The notes: generated from the sequence alone by a model not told the origin. Shown: positions 1-8,532, numbered from the stretch's first letter. The stretch: DNA of 64,000 nucleotides from AWTP1-13 sp963840075 (GCA_963840075.1 CAWIXS010000039.1:8459-72458), one strand, 5' to 3'. Numbers and translations are program-made.

Positions 1-1
1 C

Positions 2-427
2 ATCGGCCGTGCCAGCGGCAACACCGAGCACGAGCGCGAGGTGGCGATCTACGACATCCTGGAGAGCAACAAGTTCGAGCTGGAGGGCCGCGACGGCGGC
101 CCCTACGTGCTCAGCCTCGGCCTGGTCGAGGACCGCCTGGTGTTCGCCGTGGCCCAGGACGGAACCGACGATACCTTCACGATCGTGCTCTCGCTCACGC
201 CGCTGCGGCGCCTCATCAAGGACTACTTCATCGTCTGCGAGAGCTACTACGAGGCGATCCGCACTGCGCCGCCCTCGCGCATCCAGTCGATCGACATGGG
301 CCGCAAGGCGCTGCACGACGAGGGCAGCCGCATATTGCTGGAGCGGCTCAAGGGCAAGATCAGCGTCGACGGCGACACGGCGCGGCGCCTGTTCACACTC
401 ATCTGCGCCCTGCACTGGAAAGGATGA
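2..427 (+). CDS. UPF0262 family protein (5' end outside window)
   Basis: The frame is open from the first bases, so the N-terminus lies outside the window. A methionine-compatible GTG occurs at 41, but the residues before it (including an EHERE stretch) already match the family, so the gene is partial. UPF0262 is a conserved alphaproteobacterial family of about 155-160 aa with no known function. Recognition rests on the core containing NKFELEG, a long helical middle with ESYYEAI, and RRLFTLICALHW at the end. In Hyphomicrobiales it usually follows hisD and precedes a low-molecular-weight phosphatase-like gene, as here, with only 3 bases between the two genes, implying one operon. Confidence 0.85.
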   Translation: MGRASGNTEHEREVAIYDILESNKFELEGRDGGPYVLSLGLVEDRLVFAVAQDGTDDTFTIVLSLTPLRRLIKDYFIVCESYYEAIRTAPPSRIQSIDMGRKALHDEGSRILLERLKGKISVDGDTARRLFTLICALHWKG

Positions 428-430
428 GAG

Positions 431-895
431 GTGCCGCGCGTGGGGGGCCGGGACCTGCCGGGCGCGGTGCTTTTCGTCTGCACCATGAACTCCGTGCGCT
501 CGCCCATGGCGGCGGCGATCCTGCGCCATCTGGCGGGTCGGCGCATCTATGTGGAGTCGGCCGGCGTGAAGGCGGGCGGGCCCGATCGGTTCGCGATCGT
601 TGTCATGGACGAGATCGGCATCGACATCGCCGGCCACAAGCCCGGCACGCTCGAGGAGCTGCACGACACCTCCTTCGACCTGATCGTCACCCTGTCGCCG
701 GAGGCGCACCATCAGGCGCTGGAGCTGACGCGCACCATGGCGGTGGATGTGGAGTACTGGCCCACCTTCGACGCCACCATGATGATCGGGCACGTGAGCC
801 GCGAGCAGGTCCTCCACGCCTACCGGGGCGTGCGCGATCAGCTGTTCCGGCGCATCAAGCGGCGCTTCGGGCTCGCGGGCGGCCCCTCGGTGTGA
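431..895 (+). CDS. Low-molecular-weight protein-tyrosine-phosphatase-like protein
   Basis: A 154-aa cytoplasmic protein of the LMW phosphatase/arsenate reductase fold. The P-loop signature CX5R is present as C17-TMNSV-R23 followed by Ser, which forms the phosphate-binding loop and nucleophile. The usual C-terminal DP general-acid motif is not obvious; an Asp in the WPTFDAT stretch near residue 118 may replace it, so substrate and activity are uncertain. The GTG start at 431 lies 3 bases after the UPF0262 stop, so translation is probably coupled. The order UPF0262, phosphatase, infA, maf, yacG is common in alphaproteobacteria; here infA is not the next gene. Confidence 0.82.
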   Translation: MPRVGGRDLPGAVLFVCTMNSVRSPMAAAILRHLAGRRIYVESAGVKAGGPDRFAIVVMDEIGIDIAGHKPGTLEELHDTSFDLIVTLSPEAHHQALELTRTMAVDVEYWPTFDATMMIGHVSREQVLHAYRGVRDQLFRRIKRRFGLAGGPSV

Positions 896-896
896 A

Positions 897-923
897 GGCG
901 TCAGACCCTCCGGGTCTGACGCC
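897..923. terminator. Perfect 12-bp hairpin between convergent genes
   Basis: GGCGTCAGACCC (897-908) and GGGTCTGACGCC (912-923) form a perfect 12-bp stem with a 3-base loop. It sits between two converging genes whose stops are at 895 and 929, so it can act as a bidirectional terminator. There is no long T-tract. The arm contains the GTCAGACCC core that recurs elsewhere in the window, so it may be a repeat copy used as a terminator. Confidence 0.6.
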
Positions 924-928
924 GTCGC

Positions 929-1321
929 TCAGTCGTAGTACCGATACCGCCGGTTCGGCCGGTAATCCCGGTAGTCCCTGTAGTCCCTGTAGTCCCGGTA
1001 TGTCCTCTCGCTTCTGTAGTACCGCCGATCCCGATACCCCGAATATCCTCGGCATTCCGCGCGGTATCTGCTGCAGTTGCCGAGCCCCCTTTCGCCCAGC
1101 GAGCCCTTGTAGAGGCACGCGCGCCGCAACACGTCGCAGTAGCCGCCCCGTCTGTACAGGATCTGCTCGATGGCAGAGCTCGTGAGACCCGTCGGGCCGC
1201 GGATCGCATCGCCGCTCAGCGGGGCCGCCGATGCGGCGGGGACCATCGAGAGAACGACGCCGGCGGCGATCAGGCTGCCCGCAAGAAGTCCGGCAAAACG
1301 TCCAAGAACCATGGTGAGCAT
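929..1321 (-). CDS. Small secreted Tyr/Arg-rich repeat protein
   Basis: A 130-aa unrecognised protein. Residues 1-32 form a signal peptide with a hydrophobic core and an ASA-A cleavage site. The mature part has three Cys in the middle (GYC, RAC, NCS/AEC region) and a C-terminal tail dominated by Tyr, Arg and Asp. The tail holds consecutive RDY tripeptides encoded by a 9-base tandem repeat around 962-1003 (GTAGTCCCTG-like on the plus strand). The tail is basic and aromatic, suggesting a periplasmic or surface location with interactions with polymer or membrane, but function is unknown. It stands alone on the minus strand, convergent with the phosphatase gene. An alternative in-frame ATG lies 3 codons downstream. 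Confidence 0.65.
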   Translation of the reverse strand: MLTMVLGRFAGLLAGSLIAAGVVLSMVPAASAAPLSGDAIRGPTGLTSSAIEQILYRRGGYCDVLRRACLYKGSLGERGLGNCSRYRAECRGYSGYRDRRYYRSERTYRDYRDYRDYRDYRPNRRYRYYD

Positions 1322-1548
1322 GGGTCCTCCAATCGTAAATGTTCAATCGTCGCGCCGACACATCTGTGTCGGCAGCATTAGCCCCGGCGTGAGTATGGGC
1401 GGGATATTATCGGACACCTGACGAGGCCGGAAGCGGGCACTTGTGCTCCTTCCGTAGCAAACAGCGGGCCGCGCGCGTCGCGCCCATCGTGTGAATTGGG
1501 CAGGGTGGATCGCCGCATGCGACGCGACCGGGGAGGGCCGCGCCGGCG

Positions 1549-2418
1549 TCAGGGCGCGGCTCTCTCCTCGTCCGCCACCGGGTTCGACAGCACGCCGATG
1601 CCCTCCACCTCGACGGCCACCACGTCGCCGGGGACCAGCCATTTCGGCGGATCGAAGCGGGCACCGGCGCCGTTGGGCGTGCCCGTGAGGATCACGTCGC
1701 CCGGCTCGAGCGCGGCGAAGGTCGAGAGGTAGCTGATCAGGAGGTCGAAGGGGAACAAGAGCCGGTCGGTGGTGTCGTTCTGACGCTCCTCGCCGTTGAC
1801 GCGGGTCTTGAGCCGCAGCGGTCCCGCCGGCATCGCATCGGCGGTGACGATCCAGGGGCCGAGCGAGCCCGAGCTGTCGAAGTTCTTGCCCTGGGTGACG
1901 TTGAACTTGCCGTGCCGCGTCCATTCGCGCACGGTGCCTTCGTTGGCAATGGTATAGCCGAACACGTGGGCCATCGCCTGCTCGCGGGCAATGCGCCGCC
2001 CGCGCTTGCCGATCACCAGCGCGATCTCGCCCTCGTAGTCGAACTGCCTGGTCTCAGGCGGGCGCACGAGCGGCGCCCCATGCGCCACGAACGAGGCCGG
2101 AAAGCGCACGAACACGCTGGGGTATTTCGGCTGCTCGCTGCCGTCCTTGTACTCGGCATTGCGGTCGAGATAGTTGATCCCGACGCAGAGAATCTTGCCC
2201 GGCGCCGGAATCGGCCGCTCGACCTTGACGGTGTCGCGCGTGAAATCGGGCTTCTCCTGCGCGACGATGTCGCGCGCCCGGTCGAGGACCTCGTTGGCGA
2301 TCAGGTCCTGCAGGGTCGGCGCGTCGCGTCCGAGGCGAACGCCCAGATCGACGATCCCGGCGTGCACGAGCGCGCCGTAGCTGGTGCGGCCGTCGCGCTT
2401 GAAGGTGATGAGCTTCAT
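1549..2418 (-). CDS. Fumarylacetoacetate hydrolase family protein
   Basis: A 289-aa cytoplasmic metal-dependent hydrolase/isomerase of the FAH superfamily, which cleaves C-C bonds of acylpyruvates or isomerises homoprotocatechuate-pathway intermediates. The small N-terminal domain (residues 1-75) is followed by the FAH core, with KILCVGINY and the metal-binding FDYEGEIALVIG (ExE), and the family-typical GDVILTGTP near residue 245. The start is ATG at 2418, because AAGGAGGGAGGGA lies just upstream and the product begins MKLITF as in the family. The open frame continues far upstream but is only high-GC read-through. The substrate cannot be fixed from context. Confidence 0.9.
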   Translation of the reverse strand: MKLITFKRDGRTSYGALVHAGIVDLGVRLGRDAPTLQDLIANEVLDRARDIVAQEKPDFTRDTVKVERPIPAPGKILCVGINYLDRNAEYKDGSEQPKYPSVFVRFPASFVAHGAPLVRPPETRQFDYEGEIALVIGKRGRRIAREQAMAHVFGYTIANEGTVREWTRHGKFNVTQGKNFDSSGSLGPWIVTADAMPAGPLRLKTRVNGEERQNDTTDRLLFPFDLLISYLSTFAALEPGDVILTGTPNGAGARFDPPKWLVPGDVVAVEVEGIGVLSNPVADEERAAP

Positions 2419-2496
2419 GGGTCCCTCCCTCCCTCCTTGTTGCAGCAACAGGATTGTGGTCAACTCCCCGGGTACGCAACAGCGAAATGGGATGCA

Positions 2497-2627
2497 CCCG
2501 TCATCCCGGACGGAGCGATGGACGCCGAAGGCGGGCAGGGCTCCGATCCGGGACCTCGGGAGGGTCCGAACTCGTTGTGGCAGGTCCCGGGTAGCCTCGC
2601 CTGCGGCTCGGCTTCCGGGATGACGGG
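2497..2627. repeat. Intergenic inverted repeat (CCCGTCATCCCGGA family)
   Basis: A perfect 14-base inverted repeat, CCCGTCATCCCGGA at 2497-2510 and TCCGGGATGACGGG at 2614-2627, flanks about 100 bases that contain further nested arms (GATCCGGGACC and GGTCCCGGG types). This GTCATCCCGGA element is a widespread palindromic repeat type in alphaproteobacterial genomes. It lies between the hsp20 stop and the FAH gene start. Confidence 0.7.
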
Positions 2628-2636
2628 TGTGGGCAG

Positions 2637-3101
2637 CTACGCCGTCCGCTTCACCTCGATGCGGCTGGCCTTCGGCTCCACGGTGGCGGCGTCGGGCTTG
2701 GGGAGGCTCACCGTCAGCACGCCGTCCTTGAACGCGGCCGACACCTTGTCGGGCTCGACCTCGAAGGGCACGGTCGTGGTGCGCTGGAACGCGCCGTAGG
2801 ACCGCTCGACGCGATGAAAGACGCGCTCCTCCTCGTCCTTCTTCTCCTCCTGCTCGGATTTCTTCTCGCCCTTGACGGTCAGCTGGTTGCCGGACAGCGA
2901 GACCTCGATGTCCTTCTCCTCGACCCCGGGCAGCTCGACGGTCACCGTCATGTCCTTGCCGGTCTCGCTCACGTTGATGCGCGGCGCCAGCGTGCCGCCT
3001 ATGTTGCGGCCGAACCAGTCCTCGAACAGGCTGTCGAGCTGGGTTCTGAACCCGCGGAACGGATCGGGCTCGCGACCTCTGGAAAACGGTTTGTCGGACA
3101 T
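2637..3101 (-). CDS. Hsp20/alpha-crystallin family small heat shock protein
   Basis: A 154-aa cytoplasmic small heat-shock chaperone. The N-terminal arm (1-40, with DPFRGFRTQLDSLFEDWF) is followed by the alpha-crystallin domain, with MTVTVELPGVEEKDIEV, LTVKGEKK, and the conserved end FKDGVLTVSLPKP near residues 127-139. The C-terminal extension SRIEVKRTA carries the IxV oligomerisation motif. The start is ATG at 3101 behind GGAGG. Such genes are often heat-induced through RpoH or ROSE thermometers. The short leader here shows only a normal Shine-Dalgarno; no thermometer fold was recognised. Confidence 0.95.
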   Translation of the reverse strand: MSDKPFSRGREPDPFRGFRTQLDSLFEDWFGRNIGGTLAPRINVSETGKDMTVTVELPGVEEKDIEVSLSGNQLTVKGEKKSEQEEKKDEEERVFHRVERSYGAFQRTTTVPFEVEPDKVSAAFKDGVLTVSLPKPDAATVEPKASRIEVKRTA

Positions 3102-3309
3102 CGGTGACCTCCATTGTTGCGGTGCCCGGAGAACGGGGCGAGACCCCCGCCTCCCGGCGCCGATTGGGAAACGCTGCGGTCCAGCGCGCAGGGGCTCGAC
3201 CCCGTCGCGGCGGGCGCCACTCTGCCTCCCGGAGGGTACGCAATGCCGGCGGAGCTTTGCACCGCGTGGATTTATGTAGGTGCTCGGCAGCGGTTATGTA
3301 GGCGCGGGA

Positions 3310-3379
3310 CGGGGTCAGACCCCTCGCGCGGACGTCTCCATATCACCTCGACCTCGGAGGCGAGGGGTCCGATCCCGCC
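3310..3379. repeat. GGGGTCAGACCCC-family inverted repeat pair
   Basis: GACGGGGTCAGACCCCTCG (from about 3309) is mirrored by CGAGGGGTCCGATCCCGCC (from 3361), separated by about 35 bases. The right half overlaps the last codons of yacG, which ends at 3343 in a Gly/Asp/Pro-rich tail. The same paired motif occurs near 10559-10630 and 59188-59280. Confidence 0.6.
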
Positions 3380-3576
3380 CCGTCCTCCCCGTCCTCGCCA
3401 TCGCCGGCGGGCTCGTCGCTCTTGCCTTGGTCCGGGATGGCGTAGGCGCCGCCGAGCCAGCGGGCGAGGTCGACATCGGCGCACCGGCGCGAGCAGAACG
3501 GGCGGTAGTCGGGCGCGCTCGGCCGACCGCAGATCGGGCATTTGCCGCGGGCGTTGCCGGAGGCCTCGGGGTCCAT
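3343..3576 (-). CDS. yacG: DNA gyrase inhibitor YacG, zinc-binding
   Basis: A 77-aa zinc-ribbon protein that binds the GyrB subunit and blocks DNA binding by gyrase. Four zinc ligands are visible: C13 and C16 (KCPICG), C28 and C32 (FCSRRC), followed by the typical DLARWLGGAYAIP. The ATG at 3576 is chosen because the product starts just before the zinc ribbon and follows the maf stop (3578) with almost no gap, as in the usual maf-yacG operon. The acidic, Gly-rich C-terminal tail (about residues 53-77) is longer than typical and its end lies within a repeat element. Confidence 0.88.
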   Translation of the reverse strand: MDPEASGNARGKCPICGRPSAPDYRPFCSRRCADVDLARWLGGAYAIPDQGKSDEPAGDGEDGEDGAGSDPSPPRSR

Positions 3577-3577
3577 C

Positions 3578-4321
3578 CTACTCGGGGTCTGCCTGCCCCA
3601 GCTTGAGCCAGTTGAAATGGATCGGGAAGCCCTCGCCGGCCAGCATGTTGACGACCTCGGTGAGCGGCAGTCCGACGACGTTGGTGTAGGAGCCGTTGAC
3701 CTTCTGCACGAAGCAGCCGGCCAGGCCCTGCACGGCATAGCCGCCGGCCTTCCCGCGCCATTCGCGCGAGGCGATGTAGGCCTCGATCTCCTCGTGCGTC
3801 AGGCGCTTGAAGCGGACGCGCGTGTCGACCATCCTGAGCCGCACGCGGTCGTCGGGCATCACGAGACAGATCGCGGTCAGCACGCGATGCGAGCGCCCCG
3901 ACAGGAGGCGCAGGGCGGCCACCGCCTCCTCCACGAAGCGGGGCTTCACCAGGACGCGCCGCCCGACTGCCACGACGGTATCGGCGGCCAGCACATGGGC
4001 GTCGGCGATGTCCTTGTCGTTGGCGATGGCATCGCGCGCCTCGAGCGCCTTCGACCGCGCCAGCCGGGTTGCCAGGGCACGCGGCATCTCGCCCTTCTTC
4101 GGGGTCTCGTCGATGCTGGAGGGCCTCAGCGCGTCCGGCTCGATGCCGACCTGGGCCAGCAGCGTGAGCCGCCGCGGGGAGGCGCTGGCGAGCACCAGCT
4201 TCGGCTTGAGGCCGCTGCGGCGCGCGGCGGGCTTGGTGCGGGCGAGCTCGGCCCTGAGCGTCTCCCCGCGCGGGCTGTCCGTCCGGCTCAGCACGCCGAG
4301 CAATCCGCGCGTGGTTGTCAT
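3578..4321 (-). CDS. maf: Maf family nucleotide pyrophosphatase
   Basis: A 247-aa house-cleaning enzyme that hydrolyses non-canonical or pyrimidine nucleoside triphosphates to monophosphates and pyrophosphate. The family signature LVLASASPRR is near residues 41-50, the SSIDET loop follows, then LAADTVVAVG with the catalytic Asp, and GGYAVQGLAG near the C-terminus. The nearest good ATG (4321) gives an N-terminal extension of about 40 residues before the signature; most Maf proteins start a few residues before it, so a downstream GTG/TTG start is possible. It is immediately followed by yacG. The infA gene that usually precedes maf in this lineage is absent. Confidence 0.88.
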   Translation of the reverse strand: MTTTRGLLGVLSRTDSPRGETLRAELARTKPAARRSGLKPKLVLASASPRRLTLLAQVGIEPDALRPSSIDETPKKGEMPRALATRLARSKALEARDAIANDKDIADAHVLAADTVVAVGRRVLVKPRFVEEAVAALRLLSGRSHRVLTAICLVMPDDRVRLRMVDTRVRFKRLTHEEIEAYIASREWRGKAGGYAVQGLAGCFVQKVNGSYTNVVGLPLTEVVNMLAGEGFPIHFNWLKLGQADPE

Positions 4322-4595
4322 ACCGCCCCGGCTCCAATCGCTGCATTCGCGCGGCACATTGTCCAGGACGGCGGGGAAAATCAAGGGCGCCGGGCGAGCG
4401 AGGGCCAGGAACGGCCCGGGCAAACAGCCACGGCACGGCGCCAGCGAGCAGCTGGCGTGGAGCACCGTCGCGCATTACGCGCGGCACCTGCACCTTTGCC
4501 GCTCGCTTCGGGATGAGCCGAAAGCGCAACGGTACTCCAACCCCTCCTTATGCAACCGCTTGCAGTGCATCGCATACCCCAAATGGGGTAGGCGC

Positions 4596-5823
4596 CTACA
4601 AGGCGGGCAGCGCGTGAGGATTGCGCTGCCGCTTGCGCAGCCAGACCGGGGTGGCCAGGATCTTGGCGATGAGCTCGGCCTGGCGGCCGACGCCGGTCTT
4701 CTCGAAGATGCGCTTCAGGTGCACGCGCGCCGTGTCGGTGACGATCCCGAGCTCCTTCGCCGCCTCCTCCACGGTCCGCCCCAGCACCAGCCGCTCGCAC
4801 AGCCGGGCCTCGGCGAGGGTCAGGCCGAACAGGCGGCGCAGCAGCTCGGCGGGCGCCTCCTGCGGTTCCTCCGGGATGGTCACGAACACGACCGCCAGCG
4901 GCCGGTCGAGGCGCCCCAGGCCATAGCGCAGGTGATTGCCCCACAGGGTCGCCACCAGGGCCGGGAACGGCTCCGCAGGCGACAGGCGGGTAATGGCCAG
5001 GGCCTGCCCCGGCGCGATGCGGCCCGCCCTGGCCTCGGCGATGGCCTCCCAGATGGCGCGGCGAAGCGCGGCATTCTCGTCCCTGGCCTGGAGCGCCAGG
5101 GCGCCGTTGTGAAGCGACAGGCCGTCGCCCATGTCAATGATGCGCCGCGCCGTGGCATTGGCGTGCACGAGGCGGGCGTCGTCGTCGACCAGCAGGATGC
5201 CCATGCAGATGCCGTCGAGCGCCTCGAAGGCGATGCGATTGATGAGGTCGACACGCGCCAGGTGCTCGCTCAGCGCCACGGCCTGCTTGACGTGCGGGAT
5301 CAGCGCGCCGAACGCCTCGACCTCGTGCTCCTTGAACCAGGTCGACTGCCGGCCGCGAAACAGGCCGTACATGATGAGCGTGCCGTCGTCCTCGGGAATG
5401 CTCACCACCAAGGAGTACTCGACGCCGGCAGGCAGCCAGGATGTCCCGGTACATTCTGGAGCCGTGCAGCTCGGCATCGCCGAAGGCGAGGCGGCAGGAG
5501 AACGGGCGGCTGGGAAACCGCCTGACCAGCTGGACGCGGGGATCGGTGTGCATCAGCTCGGAAAAGTGCTGCTCGAAGCGCGCGAGCGCGGCGCTCCGGC
5601 TCCCGTCGACGGCAGCGTAGCGGCTCTGGACGAACTCGTCGTAGCCGTAGAGCACGGAGAAGCTCAGCGCCTCCTCGTGCGGCTGCGTACGCACGATGTG
5701 CCCGCCATCGGCCGCGAAAGCGCGCGCCAGCTCCTCCAGGAAGGCCGGCCACTTGTCGGCGTCCGTGGCCGCGTCGTAGAGCCGGCGGATCGCCGGCAGG
5801 ATGTCGGGCTGGCTGGTCCGCAC
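4596..5823 (-). pseudogene. LuxR-family transcriptional regulator, frameshifted
   Basis: Two overlapping frames together make one protein of about 408 aa. The N-terminal part starts at GTG 5823 and is intact to about 5435 (ending ...MYRDILA). The rest resumes in another frame (AGVEYSLVVS...) and runs to 4596. Removing one base (an extra T in the GCCTGCCGG stretch) restores a continuous frame; total length is 3n+1. The C-terminal 65 residues form a LuxR/GerE helix-turn-helix (LTLAEARLCERL, TVEEAAKELGI, ARVHLKRIFEKTGV). The middle looks like a PAS-type sensor (ILLVDDDARLVHANATA). It would bind DNA as a regulator, but no target or ligand is evident. Either a real frameshift or a sequence error. 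Confidence 0.78.
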
Positions 5824-5889
5824 GTTCCCGGCATTTTCGAGAGTTCTCGTTCACCCGCTCCCCCGGATTTCTGCGAACAGCCCGAAAAC

Positions 5890-6399
5890 CTAGATCCTGA
5901 CGCCGCCGCGGGCTGCCAGGAATGCGTCCTTCAGGACTTCGGCAAGATCGCGCCGCTCGCCGTCGGTGAGAAAGCGGGCAAACGCCAGCTCCCGGCCCTG
6001 CGAGACGACGCTCAGCGCCGTGCGCCCGTCGCGCCACTCGCGCAGGCTGACGCGTGCCCAGTAGGGGTTGCAGTCGAACCGCTCCTGCCGGCCGGAGGGA
6101 TGCACGCGCGTCAGTGTGAAGCGCGCCGGCGTCAGCTCCACCGTCTCGTAGAGCCGTCCGGAGCGGTAGTTCAACCGGAAGGCGATGTAGACGATGAGCA
6201 CATCGAGGCCGAAGAAACCGAACACCGGCCAGGCCCCCATCAGAAGGAAGACGATGCCGGTGATGAAGCTGGCTGCGCCCAGCGCCGCCATCAGGATCAG
6301 GAAGCCGGTGGGACCGAGCGACCGGTGCGGTGTCAGGAGCGCGCGGAAGGCCTCCGGCTCGGCTTGCGTTTGGTCGGCTTTTCCGTTCATGTCGGCCAT
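5890..6399 (-). CDS. DUF2244 domain-containing membrane protein
   Basis: A 169-aa inner-membrane protein. After a 20-residue polar N-terminus containing PHRSLGP, two adjacent transmembrane helices (about residues 30-51 and 56-77) form a hairpin, then a soluble beta-rich domain with NPYWARVSL and a C-terminal FLTDGERRDLAEVL helix. These are the hallmarks of DUF2244, found mainly in alphaproteobacteria; function is unknown. It is divergent from nth across a 32-base gap, an arrangement often conserved in this lineage, so the two genes share a promoter region. An alternative start lies three codons downstream (MNGKAD). Confidence 0.88.
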   Translation of the reverse strand: MADMNGKADQTQAEPEAFRALLTPHRSLGPTGFLILMAALGAASFITGIVFLLMGAWPVFGFFGLDVLIVYIAFRLNYRSGRLYETVELTPARFTLTRVHPSGRQERFDCNPYWARVSLREWRDGRTALSVVSQGRELAFARFLTDGERRDLAEVLKDAFLAARGGVRI

Positions 6400-6431
6400 C
6401 CTAGCAACCCCAGCGTCCCGCGCGAAGCCTC

Positions 6432-7172
6432 ATGCCCAGAACCGTTCGACGCAGCCCGCCGAAGGCCCCTCGCCCGAGGCGCAAGCAGGCACGGCCGTCG
6501 CCCGAGCGCGTCGAGGCGATCTTCCGCCGCCTCGCGGCTGCCAATCCCGAGCCCAAGGGCGAGCTGGAGCACTCCGATCCCTACACCCTGCTGGTCGCCG
6601 TCGTGCTGTCCGCCCAGGCGACGGACGAGGGGGTCAACAAGGCGACGCGGGGGCTGTTCAAGGCGGCAGACACCCCGCGCAAGATGGTGGCGCTGGGCGA
6701 AGCGGCGGTGCAGGAGCACATCAAGACCATCGGTCTCTTCCGCAACAAGGCCAAGAACGTGATCGCGCTCTCCGAGCAGCTGCTCGCCGAGCACGGGGGC
6801 CGGGTGCCGCGCGAGCGCGACGCGCTGGAGGCGCTGCCGGGCGTCGGCCGCAAGACCGCCAATGTCGTGCTCAATATCGCCTTCGGCGAGCCGACGCTCG
6901 CCGTCGACACCCATGTGTTCCGGATGGCGCACCGGCTCGGGCTCGCCGCCGGCAAGACGCCGCACGAGGTCGAGCAGGGCCTCGTCGAGGTTATTCCGCA
7001 GCAGTACATGCGCCGCGCCCATCACTGGCTCATCCTGCACGGCCGCTATGTCTGCCAGGCGCGCAAGCCGCGTTGCGATGCCTGCGTCGTCTGCGATCTG
7101 TGCAATGCGCCAGACAAGTGGTTCGATTGCGGGCCGGCCAAGATCGCCGCAGCCGAGAGAGGACATCCATGA
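6432..7172 (+). CDS. nth: Endonuclease III
   Basis: A 246-aa base-excision-repair DNA glycosylase/AP lyase that removes oxidised pyrimidines. The helix-hairpin-helix motif LPGVGRKTAN carries the catalytic Lys141, and the catalytic Asp159 lies in LAVDTHVFR. The C-terminal 4Fe-4S cluster ligands are C208, C215, C218 and C224 with the canonical C-X6-C-X2-C-X5-C spacing. The N-terminus has a basic extension of about 20 residues (Arg/Lys/Pro-rich). Its TGA overlaps the ATG of the following aminotransferase gene (ATGA), so the two are translationally coupled. Confidence 0.96.
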   Translation: MPRTVRRSPPKAPRPRRKQARPSPERVEAIFRRLAAANPEPKGELEHSDPYTLLVAVVLSAQATDEGVNKATRGLFKAADTPRKMVALGEAAVQEHIKTIGLFRNKAKNVIALSEQLLAEHGGRVPRERDALEALPGVGRKTANVVLNIAFGEPTLAVDTHVFRMAHRLGLAAGKTPHEVEQGLVEVIPQQYMRRAHHWLILHGRYVCQARKPRCDACVVCDLCNAPDKWFDCGPAKIAAAERGHP

Positions 7173-8365
7173 CGGTCAGCAACGGCAGACAGGTCCTGAG
7201 CATCCCGGGCCCGACCAACATGCCCGACGAGGTGCTGGCGGCGATGCATCGCCCCGCCATGGACATCTACGCCGGCGAGATGGTCGGCATCACCGACAGC
7301 TGCATGGCGGACCTGAAAAAGGTCTTCCGCACGAAGGGGAACATCTACATCTACGCCGCCAACGGCCACGGCGGCTGGGAGGCGGCGGTCAGCAACGTGC
7401 TGACGCGCGGCGACGTGGTGCTGGCGCTGGAGAGCGGCCGCTTCGCCGTCGGCTGGGGCGAGATGGCGCGGATGCTGGGCGTCGAGCTGGAGGTCCTGCC
7501 GGGCGACTGGCGCCGGGCCGTCGACCCGGCGGCGCTGGAGGAGCGGCTGAAGCGCGACATGAGGCGTGATGGGGCGCACGCCATCAAGGCGGTCCTGGCG
7601 GTGCAGATCGATACCGCCTCGGGCGTGGTCAACGACATCCCCGCCATCCGCAAGGCGATGGATGCCGCCCGGCATCCCGCGCTGCTGATGGTGGATGCGG
7701 TGGCCTCGCTCGGCTGCATGCCGTTCGAGATGGATGCCTGGGGCGTCGACGTGGCGATGTCCGGCTCGCAGAAGGGGCTGATGACCCCGCCCGGCCTCGC
7801 CTTCGTCGCGGCAGGCGCGCGGGCGCGCAAGGTGCACGAGACGGCGGGCCTGCGCACGCTCTACTGGGACTGGACCTTCCGCGAGGGCGAGGTGCACTAC
7901 CAGAAGTACTGCGGCACGCCGCCGGAGCATCTGCTGTTCGGCCTGCGCAAGGCCCTGGACCTGCTGCTCGCCGAGGGGCTCGAGGCCGCGGCGCGCCGCC
8001 ACGCGCTGCTGGCCGAGGCGACGCGCGCGGCGGTGGCGAGATGGGCCGAGGGGCAGGTGCTGGCCTTCAACATCGCCAAGGAGGCCGAGCGCGCGAGCTC
8101 CGTGACCTGCGTCCTCATGCAGGGGCGCGATCCAGAGCCGCTGCGCGACTACTGCCGCGACAAGTGCGGCGTGGTGCTGGGCGTCGGCATCGGCGCGTTG
8201 GAAGGCAAGGCCTTCCGCATCGCCCACATGGGGCATGTCAACGCACCGATGGTGCTCGGCACGCTGGGCGCGGTGGAGATGGGGCTGATTGCGCTCGGCG
8301 TCCCGCATGGGGCGGGCGGCGTGCAGGCGGCGGTGGAGCATCTGGGGCGGGAGGTGGGGGCGTGA
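7169..8365 (+). CDS. Class V aminotransferase (serine-glyoxylate/alanine-glyoxylate type)
   Basis: A 398-aa PLP-dependent enzyme of the class V aminotransferase family. The N-terminal SIPGPTNMPDEVLAAM and the NGHGGWEAA loop (residues 65-73, phosphate/substrate binding) resemble serine-glyoxylate aminotransferases. The PLP Lys is K202 in MSGSQKGLMTPPG, and the cofactor-ring Asp lies in LLMVDAVASLG (D176). The C-terminal domain includes FRIAHMGHVN. It probably transfers an amino group from serine or alanine to glyoxylate, but the exact donor is inferred. The ATG at 7169 overlaps the nth stop. Confidence 0.88.
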   Translation: MTVSNGRQVLSIPGPTNMPDEVLAAMHRPAMDIYAGEMVGITDSCMADLKKVFRTKGNIYIYAANGHGGWEAAVSNVLTRGDVVLALESGRFAVGWGEMARMLGVELEVLPGDWRRAVDPAALEERLKRDMRRDGAHAIKAVLAVQIDTASGVVNDIPAIRKAMDAARHPALLMVDAVASLGCMPFEMDAWGVDVAMSGSQKGLMTPPGLAFVAAGARARKVHETAGLRTLYWDWTFREGEVHYQKYCGTPPEHLLFGLRKALDLLLAEGLEAAARRHALLAEATRAAVARWAEGQVLAFNIAKEAERASSVTCVLMQGRDPEPLRDYCRDKCGVVLGVGIGALEGKAFRIAHMGHVNAPMVLGTLGAVEMGLIALGVPHGAGGVQAAVEHLGREVGA

Positions 8366-8532
8366 GGGCGCACGGGTATCAAATGAACGAGTCAGAACCT
8401 AAGCAGATTGTCTTCGCGGGCCCAACGCAACCATGGCAAAGTCCGCAATGCGCCGGAACCTGACAGACGCAGACCGGAGCAAGTGTGCCAACAGCGGTCC
8501 TGAATGTGCAAACTGACAAACCGAACCCAAAT
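8366..8532. other. Intergenic stretch with lower GC
   Basis: Separates the aminotransferase from a convergent membrane protein gene. The minus strand holds a segment whose translation (VRFRRIADFAMVALGPRRQSA-like) resembles a junk repeat commonly seen between rhizobial genes. No gene is supported. Confidence 0.35.

Noticed and set aside
3102..3125. RNA thermometer in the hsp20 leader
   Set aside because: Only a plain GGAGG Shine-Dalgarno is visible in the short leader; no ROSE or fourU pairing was found.
2419..3243. A long N-terminal extension of the FAH gene through the hsp20 locus
   Set aside because: A strong ribosome site and family-like start occur at 2418; the extension is out-of-frame hsp20 sequence and a palindromic repeat.
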